DNA of 64,000 bases from Norana najaformis (GCA_964023275.1 OZ029923.1:4353729-4417728), one strand, 5' to 3'; positions 23,592 through 36,394 are shown, counted from the first letter of the stretch. Made by a program: numbers and translations. The notes: a model not told the origin generated them from the sequence alone.

Positions 23592-23660
23592 AGGAAACTC
23601 GAGAAATTTCATATAGATGCTATAGTCCATAGCATCGCGATGAAATTTCTCGAGTTTCCT
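23592..23660. repeat. Compact hairpin with 20-bp perfect arms
   Basis: AGGAAACTCGAGAAATTTCA (23,592-23,611) is the exact complement of TGAAATTTCTCGAGTTTCCT (23,641-23,660). The spacer itself pairs through ATGCTAT/ATAGCAT, leaving a 5-base loop. Weaker pairing (CGTAC/GTACG) continues outside. Confidence 0.9.
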
Positions 23661-23711
23661 GCATGTCGTACGTTTGTTACGGGGGCCGCGGAGTCGTGAC
23701 GAAAGCTGTCT

Positions 23712-23713
<2 letters not shown>

Positions 23714-23773
<60 letters not shown>

Positions 23774-24050
23774 AGAGAGAGAGAGACCGAGACAGAGGCA
23801 GACAGAGAGACAGAGAGAGAGAGAGAAAGAAAGAGAGAGAGTATGCATGTATGTATGTACATGTATGTATGTATGTGTGTAAATGTATTGATGTGTGTAT
23901 GCATGTACGCATGTATGTGGGTATGTATGCATGTATGTATGTATGTATGTATGTATGTACATGTATGTATGTATATGTGTATATGTATGTATGTGTGTAT
24001 ATGTATGTATGTATGTACGTATGTATGCGTATGTATGTATGGGTTTTCTG
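23714..24050. repeat. (GA)n then (TATG)n microsatellites
   Basis: GA repeats at 23,714-23,850, then TATG with TGTG and CATG variants to about 24,040. Confidence 0.95.
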
Positions 24051-24379
24051 TCGTGTAGGGAAATGCCATCGTGAGATGAAGACAGATGATATCAAGGGAT
24101 GAAATGCTGGACTAATACACAAGATAAAACATCGAATTAGTTGATCAAAGACATGGTTCCGATCCTCCCAAAGTCGCAAGTAATCTAGAGCTACAAAAAC
24201 AAACAATGATTCATACTTTACTACCGAACCGCAGAGAGTAGATGATGTAATTCCGTGTCATCTGCTAATAAACGACAATTTATGTTGACTAGTAGCAAAG
24301 AATAATATCCGTGCTTTCAAACAGCAGCAATTTGTATGTCTGCAAGATATTGCTTTCGGCAGCTTCTAATTCCATTAAT
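24051..24379. other. No recognisable gene
   Basis: Low-copy sequence. Nothing identified. Confidence 0.4.
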
Positions 24380-24815
24380 GTGTCGCCTTCTTCTTCGTTT
24401 TCTTCTTCTTCTCTTCCTCCTCCTCCTTCTTCTCGTCTTCCTCTTTCTTCTCCTCCTCCTTCTCCACATCTTCCTCTTCTTCATCATCATCTTCTTTTTC
24501 TTTTTCTCTTTCTTCTTTTTCTTTATCTTCTTCTTCTCCTCCTCCTCCTCCTCCTTCTCCTCCTCCTTCTCCTCCTCATCCTACTTCTCCTCCTACTTCT
24601 CCTCCTACTTCTCTTTCTTCTTTTTCTTTTTCTTTATCTTCTTCTTCTCCTTCTCCTTCATCTCTTCTCCTCCTCCTTTTCCTTCTGCTCCTCCTTCTGC
24701 TCCTCCTTCTGCTCCTCCTTCTTCTCCTCCTACTTCTCCTCCTACTTCTCCTCCTACTTCTCCTCCTACTTCTTCTCTTCTTCTCCTTCTCTTTCTCTTT
24801 CTTCTTCCGTTTCCA
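24380..24815. repeat. Polypyrimidine (CTT/CCT)n tract
   Basis: About 430 bp of almost only C and T on the plus strand, including higher-order CTCCTCCTACTT repeats at 24,720-24,770. The 175-codon frames are artefacts. Confidence 0.97.
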
Positions 24816-25239
24816 TGGATCCAGAAGCAGAGGCCTAATCATTTTGGTGTAGGAAAAGGTTGAGCAACGCTTGACGCCAAGTTTGACTGCAGTAGAAGAA
24901 CATCCAAGCACCACCGATGTCTAACAATTCTTGGTGGAGCGATGATAGTTTGCAGTAATCGACACCAATTTCTATAACGACGTATCCTATGCGGCCCTAA
25001 GACTTCCGACACTTCCTACTTAGTGTAGCATCGTTTAAGCTCTACATAAGCCTGCTACTTACTTACTTACTTATATCCGTTAAGGGCGATATTAAGGGAC
25101 TTTGTCCTTGGCGAATCGAGACCGTTGTCTTGCTTAGACGCGTCGCTCCAGTAGAAGCTTCTTAGGTGTTCGTTAGCAGCAGTTTCTCCTGCTCTTTTGT
25201 ACTTTACGTTGCCGTGACCGACGCTATATAATTTGGGTG
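24816..25239. other. No recognisable gene
   Basis: Low-copy sequence with a short (ACTT)n run near 25,055. Confidence 0.4.
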
Positions 25240-25540
25240 ACGATCGTAATCGTAAGTGCGTATTTATATAGGGTTTCCTCAGAAACCTTCCTGGCTTCTG
25301 GTTTCTCTGACCCATCGGAATTCGACCTGGCTGCCCCAACTGTTTATGATTTTAGTTTGAGAATTTTGACTTGAAACGACCATCGACTGAAGCCTTGGGC
25401 GTTATGATTACGGTGCTGTAGTAGACTTTAGATTAGATTAGATTAGAATTGATTTGATTAGATTAGAATTGATTGGATTAGATAGAATTGATTAGATTTG
25501 ATTTGATTTGGTTAGATTAGATTAGATCAGAGATGTTTCA
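25240..25540 (+). mobile_element. REP-A copy with (GATTA)n tail
   Basis: TCTGGTTTCTCTGACCCATC, GGAATTCGACC, GAAACGACCATCGACTGAAG, TTGGGCGTTATGATTACGGT, then (ATTAGATTAG)n variants to 25,540. The tail supports retroposition. Confidence 0.75.
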
Positions 25541-25639
25541 GATCTTGCAGTAAAAGTCCAATAGAAATGTGTGGTCTTCAACCACTGCCGAAAGGTCAAG
25601 AAGGTCATGTCGCAATCATTGGCAGCCTGTTATGGTTGT

Positions 25640-26060
25640 GTCTCGTTATGTAGCGCTACGTAGGGTGGTGTAGTGTTACGGTGTTAGGTAGCGTTACACG
25701 GGTTAAGTAGCGCTACATTGATTTACTTGGTGTTACGTTGGATGACGTATGGCGTTACGAGGGGCTAAGCAGAATTACGGGATTAGGAGGCGTTACAGGG
25801 TTAGGTAGCATTACCTAAGCAGGTTACCTAGCATTATCTAGTTTTTTGGTAGCGTTACGCGGAGTTAGTAACGTTTTGTAGGGTTAGGTAGCGCTACGTG
25901 TTGCGTGGGTAACGCTGCGTGGGGTGATATATCGATGCGTGGGGATTTTTGGTAGCGTTACACGGAGTTACGTAGCGTTTTGTAGCGTTAGGTAGCACTA
26001 CATGTTGCTTAGATAGCGCTGCGTGGGGCGATATATCGATGCGTGGGATTATGTAGCGCT
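25640..26060. repeat. Degenerate minisatellite of GTAGCGYTACG
   Basis: More than 15 imperfect copies of GGTTAGGTAGCGTTACG-like units of about 20-25 bp. A longer block containing TGGGGNGATATATCGATGCG occurs twice (25,920 and 26,013). Confidence 0.85.
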
Positions 26061-27410
<1,350 letters not shown>

Positions 27411-27583
27411 TAATTAAAATAATGACATTAGTAACAACAACAACAATAACATTTATAACAATAATAAGAGCAATAGTAATAATAACAGGGAGTCTAATAA
27501 TAATAATAATAACAATAATAATAACAATAATAACAATAACAATAATAGTAGTAGTAATAAAACAATAATAATATTAATAGTAA

Positions 27584-27643
<60 letters not shown>

Positions 27644-27654
27644 TAGTAGTAGTG

Positions 27655-27694
<40 letters not shown>

Positions 27695-27712
27695 TAGTAG
27701 TAGTAGTAGTAT
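27411..27712. repeat. (AAT/AAC)n then (TAG)n microsatellite
   Basis: AAT-type triplets to 27,585, then TAG triplets 27,586-27,712 with GGT interruptions. Confidence 0.95.
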
Positions 27713-28127
27713 TGTAATTGTAATTGTAATCTGACATTTATAAAGCGCCACTTCAAGAATAGACTCATCAGAGGCGCTCCCGACACGAACCAGTGAGACC
27801 ACTGGCAAATAATACAGACTTCAGGCGCTTGCGAAACTGCGGAAGGGAGAAACTGAGGAATTCAAGTCGGAGGTCTCGGGAAAGGCGATTCCAGCTATTA
27901 GGTCCAACTTAGGCAAAGCTTCTAGACTGCGCTGTAGCAGTGCGCATACGAGGGACAGTCAGAAGTCCAAGGGAGGCCGACCGGAGAGTGCTACGGCCTG
28001 GAACCAAGGAGACCGAAATGCAGAAGTCCCTAAGATATGATGGAGCAGAGCCAACGAGACAATTACGCACAAGCGTTAGGATCTTTAACTGGATACGCTG
28101 CTGAATGGGAAGCCAGTGTAGAGTGTT
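27713..28127 (-). mobile_element. Dispersed retroelement inserted in a TAG microsatellite
   Basis: It starts TTGTAATTGTAATTGTAATC then TTTATAAAGCGCCACTTC, has GGCGATTCCAGCTATTAGG and ends CTGAATGGGAAGCCAGTG. The (TTGTAA)n run at the left looks like the complement of a retroposon tail, so the element is read on the minus strand. TAG repeats flank both sides. Part of the body resembles 1,785-2,010. Confidence 0.65.
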
Positions 28128-28128
28128 G

Positions 28129-28197
<69 letters not shown>
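28128..28197. repeat. (TAG)n microsatellite, right part
   Basis: It continues the TAG tract broken at 27,712. Confidence 0.97.
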
Positions 28198-28529
28198 ACA
28201 GCAAATGCGATGCATTCGACAAGATTGATATCTTCAGTCGTTGCAATTATCTCTCATTTCCTGTTGATTTACGGGTTCTGCGTCACTCGCAGACTAGGAG
28301 CATACTTCAGAATGCATCGATGCACACATACATGCTAATCTGTCGGACGTCGTTGCTCCTTTCTGTACCCAATTACCCTCTCTCCCTTGTCCCTCTCTCA
28401 TTCGTCATCGTCCACCTCTTGTCCAGCCATTTTGTCAACACATACGTCACTGTCACCAGATGGCGTAGCTTCTTCCGCTTCCACTCTGATTCCTTCCGGC
28501 GGGTCATTCCGTTCTTCCGCTTTGGCGGC
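28198..28529. other. No recognisable gene
   Basis: Low-copy sequence. Overlapping short frames lack motifs. Confidence 0.4.
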
Positions 28530-28742
28530 TGTTATCGTAATCGTAATCGAGAACTCGAGATTTTTACAGCGCCCAACGAAAGCTGAGTAGCGGCAACCAG
28601 CTTATTCACAGGCGCTCAGTCAAAACAAAATCGATAGCCGAGAAGGGTTCGGTTCCAGGTCAAGATCCAAGAGTCTGGGATGCAGGCAGTCAGTGGGCTA
28701 CGGTGGATGGTGTTTGGAATTGGATCTGCAGGATAGATAAGG
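28530..28742 (-). mobile_element. REP-B copy
   Basis: TCGTAATCGTAATCGAGAAC, TACAGCGCCCAACGAAAGCT, AACCAGCTTATTCACAGGCG, GTCAAAACAAAATCGATAG, GGATCTGCAGGATAGATAAG. It stops where an AAGCCTTTGTCGG block begins. Confidence 0.85.
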
Positions 28743-28975
28743 GGAAGCCTTTGTCGGAAATACAAAGGAAACTGAATGAAGTCAGAGGCGTAACCAGGAT
28801 TTAAGTTAGGGTGGAAACCGTTCATTACGTCACTGATACCCCGTCTTGAGATGAATATTTTATATCATCATCATCATCTTCATCATTATCATCCAGTTCC
28901 AGACAAATTCACAGCGTCATACCGCCATCCTCCTACTTCATTTTAAGTTGGATAATATCTTTGTTAGGTCTTCGT

Positions 28976-29016
<41 letters not shown>

Positions 29017-29160
29017 AATTTTTTATATCGGAAGCCTTTGTCGGAAACACAAAGGCATACATACATATTGCATACATACATATTCGTCCCTTTAGACTCA
29101 TCTTTAATATCGGAAGCCTTTGTCGGAAATACAAAGGCATACATACATACATACTGCATG
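28743..29160. repeat. Three dispersed AAGCCTTTGTCGG modules with AT tract
   Basis: The block AAGCCTTTGTCGGAAATACA occurs at 28,743, at 29,034 (one change) and at 29,117. The last two continue into CAAAGGCATACATACATA. An (AT)n run lies at 28,978-29,014. Confidence 0.85.
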
Positions 29161-29654
29161 TTTGATGTGTTGTTTCGATGCATACATAGATGCATATTTC
29201 GTGGTGTTCTGAAAACGGACTGATTTCTTTGATACGGACAACTTAACCAACCGAAAAGATTCGTTGAAGTTCCTTTTCTCTCCTCCAGATGGCGAATGGG
29301 CGCTTACTTCTTTTTTCTTTGGTGTTGAACCGGCAAAAGACGATCCCTAAGCAACCATCAATGCCAGCAGCACAAGGTTTGCCGTTTATCTTCCAACTTA
29401 GTTTGAAAAGACTTGGTGAAAGGCTTATAAGCACGAGAAACTAACGGTTCAAAGGGTAGAGTTAGACGCATTTCGATCATCCGTTGCCTTTCGAGCGATA
29501 CATAACTTTCTGAATATCACGGCCATGTGCGAAGCCCATTGTTAAAAGAATGCAGTTTCAAAAACACGTTCCTTTGAGTACACAACTGTTAAAATCTCCT
29601 GAGGCACTGCGTGAATGAAAACCCTTAGAACCACGCCTTAAAGAATTTATTCAT
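29161..29654. other. No recognisable gene
   Basis: Low-copy sequence. The minus frame 29,243-29,434 (KINGKPCAAGIDGCLG segment) is not recognised. Confidence 0.35.
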
Positions 29655-29942
29655 GTATGTATGAATTTACGTATATATGTATGTATGTACATATATGTAT
29701 GCATGCATGTATGTATGCATGCATGCATATATATATGCATGTAAGTATGTGTGTATGTATGTATGTATGTGTGTGTGCATGTATGTATATATGTATGTAT
29801 ATATATATATGTATGTATATATGTATGTATGTATATATGTATGTATATATGTATGCAGGTATGTATGCATGCATGTATGTATGTATGGGTGCATGTATGT
29901 ATGTATGTATGTGTGTATGTACGTATGTATGTATGTATGTAC
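29655..29942. repeat. (TATG)n microsatellite
   Basis: TATG repeats with TATA and GCATGC variants. Confidence 0.97.
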
Positions 29943-29944
29943 AA

Positions 29945-30085
29945 TCCTCGACTTAAAACTTACATTTTCAAATTGCTTATCCACCATAGGCTGCCTCTCT
30001 GTCTTCTGGATTGACCTGATTGCGGCTTGGCTTTGGTGCGCCATCGGTTGATGTCTAGTTCATTAGACACCGGGGCGTTAAAATT
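29945..30085 (-). mobile_element. REP-D copy
   Basis: CAAATTGCTTATCCACCATA, GGCTGCCTCTCTGTC, GCGCCATCGGTTGATGTC and TTAGACACCGGGGCGTTAA are the complements of the 19,125 copy. Confidence 0.75.
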
Positions 30086-30305
30086 TACTAATTAACGAAT
30101 ATATGTATATATTCGTGTATGTATACATATATGCATCAATACACTTATATCGCGCCTTTCAGAACCACGGAGCACACGTGACTATGTCACCGCACGGAAT
30201 CCCTGAAGCCGAAAAGGTGCGACTACAATGAATGCATATAGGCATGAGCGAATTCTAATTCAATTTCCACGCGACATCTGTCGGAACGTGACGAAACAAC
30301 AGGGA

Positions 30306-30708
30306 GGCGGTAACCAGAGTTCGACCGTACGTACGGAACGTACGCTATTTTTTCTGCTGAAATGCGTACCGTACGCGTACGCTATTTTTTGGCTAAATTA
30401 ATAAATAGCGTACGCTAATTTTTCTGCATTACGTGTTAGTCGAAATATTTTTTTTTATTATAGAATTAACAAAGAATAACAAAAATTAAAAATTAAAGAA
30501 TGGAAAACGTTTTAAAACAATTCCGTGAACGACGAGAAAATGACGAGAAAAAAATGTGACGTCACGAGAAGCAACTAATATTAAAGGCTGCTCATACGTA
30601 CGGAATACGAACGTACCGTACGGCGTACGCTATTATTTTTAGTAAATTACGTACCGTACGCGTACGCTATCTTCTACCCTAACGTACGGTCGAACTTTGG
30701 CGGTAACC
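30306..30708. mobile_element. 383-bp TIR element with perfect 10-bp target duplication
   Basis: The element spans 30,316-30,698. Its left end AGAGTTCGACCGTACGT and the complement of its right end, AAAGTTCGACCGTACGT, differ at one of 17 positions. Direct repeats GGCGGTAACC flank it at 30,306-30,315 and 30,699-30,708. The interior is built of ACCGTACGCGTACGCTATTT variants in both orientations around an AT-rich core. A 9-10-bp target duplication is typical of Mutator-like transposons, so this is probably a non-autonomous MULE-type MITE. It encodes nothing. Confidence 0.85.
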
Positions 30709-31107
30709 CCCTGGAGACCATCCCTGCGTACGTCGTACCCTCAGGGCACGTATCGTGCTTCGATATTGGCAGGAAAGTTGTGCTTCTCAACCAGGGGACG
30801 TTTTGGTTGGGCGATCATTAGGCGGTTCGTTAGGAAGGCTATTAGCGGGTCCCCACGGGCAGAAGAGCGCCCTAACGCGAACGCTTTTCCTTTATTCTTT
30901 TCCATCTGACTTTATTTTTAAAACGCAGAATACCTGAACGCTGCTGCGAGAACCAAAAAACTACCCCGAGATTTGAGACGTGAGTTAAGTTGAGTGGCGT
31001 GATGCGTTCCGGAGCGTGGCGTAAAGGTAACGAGCGCGAAGTGTAACGCTGTGTGTACGGTTTGAATCCATGCAATGTTCGAGCTCCGTTCGTCAGTTCT
31101 GCGAACA

Positions 31108-31330
31108 TCATGGGTTAGGGTTTAAGGTTGAGGGTTAGGGTTGGAGTAAGGTCAAAGGTCACGGTAGGGTTTATGAATGAAGGTTAGTTTTACGTGTAGG
31201 GTTAGGATTTAGGGTTACGATCGTAGGTTTATCTTAGATTTTAGGGCTTGGTCTAAACTCTGAACCTTGCCCTAAACCCTAATCCTAAACCATAGTCCTT
31301 AACCCTAGCCTTGAACTCTAGCTCTAAACC
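31108..31330. repeat. Degenerate TTAGGG-like repeat in both orientations
   Basis: GGGTTAGGGTTTAAGG variants at 31,108-31,235 switch to CCCTAAACCCTAATCC-type at 31,265-31,330. A further short CCCTAACC patch lies at 31,575-31,620. Confidence 0.7.
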
Positions 31331-31354
31331 TCAACCATCTTCTCTCCTTATCTA

Positions 31355-31555
31355 TCACCTATCCTGCAGATCCAACTCCAAACACCACCCACCTTAGCCA
31401 TCTGACCACCTGCCTCTTGAATTTTGACCTGGAACCAATCCGTTCTTGCCTGTGGATTTTGTTTTGACTGAGCACCTGCGAGTGAGCTGGTTCCCGTGAC
31501 TTCGTTATTGCGTTGGGCGCTGTAGAAATTTCGAGTTTACGATTACGAACCGCAA
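31355..31555 (+). mobile_element. REP-B copy
   Basis: TCCTGCAGATCCAACTCCAA, TGACCTGGAACCAATCC, GAGCACCTGCGAGTGAGCTG, TTGGGCGCTGTAGAAATTTC, GAGTTTACGATTACGAA. Confidence 0.85.
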
Positions 31556-32046
<491 letters not shown>

Positions 32047-32052
32047 CATCAG

Positions 32053-32345
32053 AGTATATATATATAACATTGCAGAGTATAGATATATCTATACATATAC
32101 TCTGCAATACTCATATGTAAATATATGTAAATTTATTCATGTAGATTATATGCATAAATTTACATGTAATAATTAAGCAATGTTAAGTATAATTTTATAC
32201 ATACTTAGATACTTAGGTAAGCAGTTTAAATATATGGCGTAATATAATATGTGCCATAACACATCTATATATATGTATATCTATAATACGCAATATATGT
32301 GAGTATATATATAAAACAGTGCAGAGTATATATATATACATATAC
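32053..32345. repeat. Extra copy of the AT-rich outer arm of the foldback element
   Basis: CATATACTCTGCAATA, CATATGTAAATATATG, TAAATTTATTCATGTAGATT, ACATACTTAGATACTTAGG and AGTTTAAATATATGGCG recur in the same order from 32,345, about 270 bp downstream. Confidence 0.8.
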
Positions 32346-32349
32346 TCTG

Positions 32350-34197
32350 CAATAATCATATGTAAATATATGTAAATTTATTCATGTAAATTATATGCAT
32401 AAATTTGCATGTAATAATTTATACAATGTTATGTATAATTTCATACATACTTAGGTTATGTAGGCAATTTAAATATATAGCATTTTATAATATGTACCAT
32501 AACATATCTGTATAATTATATGTATATATATATATATGTATAGATATATACATATATATACATATGATTATACAGATATATATAATACACCTCCCTAATT
32601 GGCGCATATCACAAAGACCTTCGGCCATTTTGTCTTGTCGTCAGCCATTTTGAAACCCATTTTCGTGAACATCGATCGTATTTTGTAGCGCATATTTACT
32701 CCTCATAAACCCGGAGTGTTTCAGGCCATCGACCGACAGTTTCCCAGGTCATTTGGCCGGCGTCCCACATGACTTAATTTTCCCCGACCCCGAAATCTCC
32801 GGTGATCCCTCACACGGCAGTCAAAACAGCGACCAGGCAAGACCGGAGGCTTTTCTCGGCTACTGTGGCGCCGCCCAGCGTTTGCTGGTAATTGGTCGGC
32901 CTTCGTCGTACACCTGTTGCAGCAATTTGATGCGTTGTCGGATGATGGCGTTCGTGTCTTTCTCTGGCGCTGTGCCAACTGTGGGGGGGAGCGCTCGTGT
33001 GGGGTGAGGGACCGGTTGAAGAGCTGAACTAATTTATACATAGGCAGACGATGCGAAGAGAATTCAATTTATAAGGCGCTATTTATCTACAAGCGCCGTC
33101 TGCGCCAAAGATTAAGGAGCAAGGACGATGGAAGGCTCACGCCGGAAACTGGGTTACGTAGACAGCTCTGAGCGTGATTGGTAGGCCTACATGTGGTATC
33201 ATTCCTTGATTGGTTGATTTAAATTTAACAATTGGTTGCACCAGTACTACGGTGAAATCTGGGCCACGGAGACAGCTTTGCGCGTGATTGGTTGACTTAC
33301 ATTTGGTACCATTCCTTGATTGGTTGATTTAAAAAATCACAATTGGTTGCTATGTTTTCAGTCCTGCGATGAAATCTGGGCCACGGAGACAGCTTTGAGC
33401 GTGATTGGTTGGCTTATATTTGGTACCATTCCTTGATTGGTTGGTTTTAAAAATCACAGTTGGTTGCTATGGTTTTCACTCGTAGGATGGCTGAGTCACG
33501 CAGCCAGCGTCGACCGTGATTGGATAGCTTTCAAATTACAATATATTATGTGCCTATATTTTATATATTTTTGTATTTCGTACTTGGTCAGACTGATAAA
33601 TTTATGCAGCAAGAAAAACACGCAAATTGCAAACCTTCTCTGAGAAGTAAATTCTGTAAACATGCAATCTGTTAACATAAAAGCTGTACCTGACAGACGC
33701 ACGAAATCTATTAACTAAAGAATTATGCTCTTTCCGGTGAAATACATCAAAGCAAACAAACTAAACAACCCGAGGGAAGCCGCATGGCTTTAAGCAGTAT
33801 TAGCATAGCAACATATCTTAGAGACAAGGAGTCTACACTGCTTAAACATGCAATAAGGACTCTTACTGACTCCCATCAATGAAATCTAAACACTCCCCGG
33901 TTTATGGGGAGTAAATATGCGCTATAAACCACAGTTGATGTTCACGAAAATGGCCTTCAAGATGGCGGACGACAAACAAAATGGCGCCACTGGCCGAAGG
34001 TCTTTGTGACATGCGCCAAGTAGGGAGGATTATTTTATATTTATGCGTTGATGTGCTATGAATCATATATAGGCCTGTATGTTTAAACTGCCTACGTAAG
34101 TACCTATTATAAAATTATATATGACTGCAAAAAGTATTACTACATGTAACTTTATGCATATAATCTACATACGAATAAATTTACATATATGCATTTT
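32350..34197. mobile_element. Large foldback (long inverted-repeat) element
   Basis: The left arm (32,350-32,721) and right arm (33,888-34,197) are imperfect complements of about 310-370 bp. Shared blocks in order from outside are ATGTAAATTTATTC, ATTATATGCATAAA, CCTCCCTAATTGGCGCAT (right: complement of CTTGGCGCATGTCAC), CACAAAGACCTTCGGCCA, TTTTCGTGAACATC, and GCGCATATTTACTC with CATAAACC. The interior of about 1.17 kb holds a GC-richer segment and a tandem array. No transposase is recognisable. I could not define a target duplication because the outer ends are AT-rich. Confidence 0.8.
33140..33530. repeat. Tandem array inside the foldback element, about 110-117 bp x 4
   Basis: Units contain GGGCCACGGAGACAGCTTTG, GCGTGATTGGTTG, CATTCCTTGATTGGTTG and a CACAATTGGTTGCTATG block. 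GCGTGATTGG-like motifs lie at 33,172, 33,282, 33,399 and 33,514. Confidence 0.85.
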
Positions 34198-34401
34198 CCA
34201 ACACAAAGATTAATCAGTTGAGTGTGAGTAAACCATAATGCAATCAAGTTGTATTGTGAAATTGGAAAACTATATATATATACATATTATATACAGTATA
34301 TATATATATTGTTATGTGCTTGCCTTTATAGGCTCGTTGTATTTGCGGGATAGAAACCAGCAACAACGTTATAAGGAAATATATACTCAGCATCTCTATC
34401 T

Positions 34402-34548
34402 GTATTATTGGAAATAATGCAGATTCAGTTGCTGCAGATATATATATAGGCAGTTAAAAATCTACATATATAGGTAGGCAGTTTAATTAAATAAATATAT
34501 ATATATATATATCTGCTGCAACTGAATCTGCAGTATTTCCAATAATAC
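34402..34548. repeat. Inverted repeat, about 46-bp arms
   Basis: GTATTATTGGAAATAATGCA and GATTCAGTTGCTGCAGATAT (34,402-34,447) pair with ATATCTGCTGCAACTGAATC and TGCAGTATTTCCAATAATAC (34,500-34,548). Confidence 0.9.
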
Positions 34549-34549
34549 A

Positions 34550-34550
34550 A

Positions 34551-34583
<33 letters not shown>

Positions 34584-34602
34584 GACAGAGAGAGAGAGAG
34601 AT
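34550..34602. repeat. (GA)n/(CAGA)n microsatellite
   Basis: GA and CAGA repeats directly next to the inverted repeat. Confidence 0.95.
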
Positions 34603-35109
34603 GTTGAATATATATTTCTAGTATCATAGGAATTCTTCATTATGCTATCCACATCACATCTTGACTTATTACCAGCACAAGACATAACGCTCAGGTACAG
34701 TATTTCACCTGAGTGGTTCGCGACACCTTTCTCCGGCATAAAAACCTACCAGACAGAGAGAGGCCTTACATTGTGGGCCAATCGCACGGCACCCAGATTT
34801 GGCAAAATTAATTGTTGGGCATAACTGACATCTCCGCATTTATCCAGCAGGATCTGAAGCCGGACTGGTGAAGACGATAGCAGGATAATAAAAAATAGGA
34901 TAACAGGTTGCTATGGTTTCAGCCTACTTTGAGACGAGCAGACGACGCCTTGACATAGCTTCCTGCTTTTCAAATAAGTAAAATCTCTCTCCTTCCTTCT
35001 GTAATTATAATCTCTTCCTGCTCAACAGGAACTTAATGCGCAAATGACGTCACGACTAAAGAGGGTGTTTAGCGCTTGTTTAATCGCTACCTAGAGACTC
35101 GAAAACATC
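34603..35109. other. No recognisable gene
   Basis: Low-copy sequence. Plus frame 34,642-34,824 (60 codons) is not recognised. Confidence 0.4.
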
Positions 35110-35850
35110 ATTATCCTCCTTTTCTCTATCCTCCGACTTCCACCTCTTCTTAATCCTCTTTCTCTTTCTCCTCCTCTTCTTCTCCTCTTCCTCTTCTTTC
35201 TTTTTCTCCTCCTACTCCTTCTCTTGAGCTCCTTTCTCTACATCCTCCTATTTCTTCTCATCCTCTTCCTTCTCTTTCTCTACTTCTTCCTCTTCTTCTT
35301 TTTCCTCCTCCTCTTTCGCTTCCTCCTCCTCCTCTTTCTTTTTCTGTTACTACTCCTTCTTCTCTTGAGGTTCTTTCTCTTCCTCATCCTCAACCTCATC
35401 CTCTTCAAATTCTCTTTCTCGTCCTTCTCCTCTTCCTTCTCATCCTCTTTCTCCTCTTTCTCTTTCTATTCCTCCTCCTTTTCCTTTTCCTCCTTCTCCT
35501 CCTCTTCAGCCTGTTTCTCTTCCTCCTCCTCCTTCGCATCCTCTTTTTTCTCTTTCTCTTCTTCTTTCTCTTCCTCCTCCTCCTCCATCTCTCTCCTCCT
35601 TCTCTTCCTCCTCTTTCTCTTCCTCCTCCCCTTTCTTTTCCTCTTCCTCCTCCTCTTCCTCTTCTTTCTCTTCTTCCTCCTCCTCCTCTTTCTTTTCCTC
35701 CTCCTCCTCCTCCTTCGCATCCTCTTCCTTCTCTTGCTCTTCTTCTTCTTCCTCCTTCTCCTCTTTCTCTCGCTCCTCCTCCTCCCTTTCTCATCCTTCT
35801 TTTCTTCCTTCTCTTCATCCTCTTCTTATTCCTCTTCATCATCATCATCG
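35110..35850. repeat. Polypyrimidine (CTT/CCT)n tract, about 740 bp
   Basis: Almost entirely C and T on the plus strand. A segment of about 175 bp (TCCTTCGCATCCTCTT with flanks) occurs at about 35,530 and again at 35,712. Frames of 166-213 codons are artefacts. Confidence 0.97.
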
Positions 35851-35936
35851 TCCTCGTTGTCTTAGTAGTTGCGGCTCTCAGTTTGTAGGACGCGACATCA
35901 TGCACGGCATCACTTTGTTTCAGCTTCGCGCCAACA

Positions 35937-36161
<225 letters not shown>

Positions 36162-36394
36162 CATCGTGTTGTAGTCTATGCACCATGCTACATTGCTCTC
36201 TCCTTGCGCATGCGCATTTCTCCTACGCTTAATCCATGCAAGACATGCCTAAGGTCAGCTTCCTACGGCCAGTTGATTGTCCCATCTTACAAAAATGAGT
36301 GTGTAGTTTCCGTACCTTTTTCGTACACTCAGCCACATCTATGAGATGTAATAGCCTACCACTATAGCTTAGTGGGAGCCGTTGCCATCTCTTA

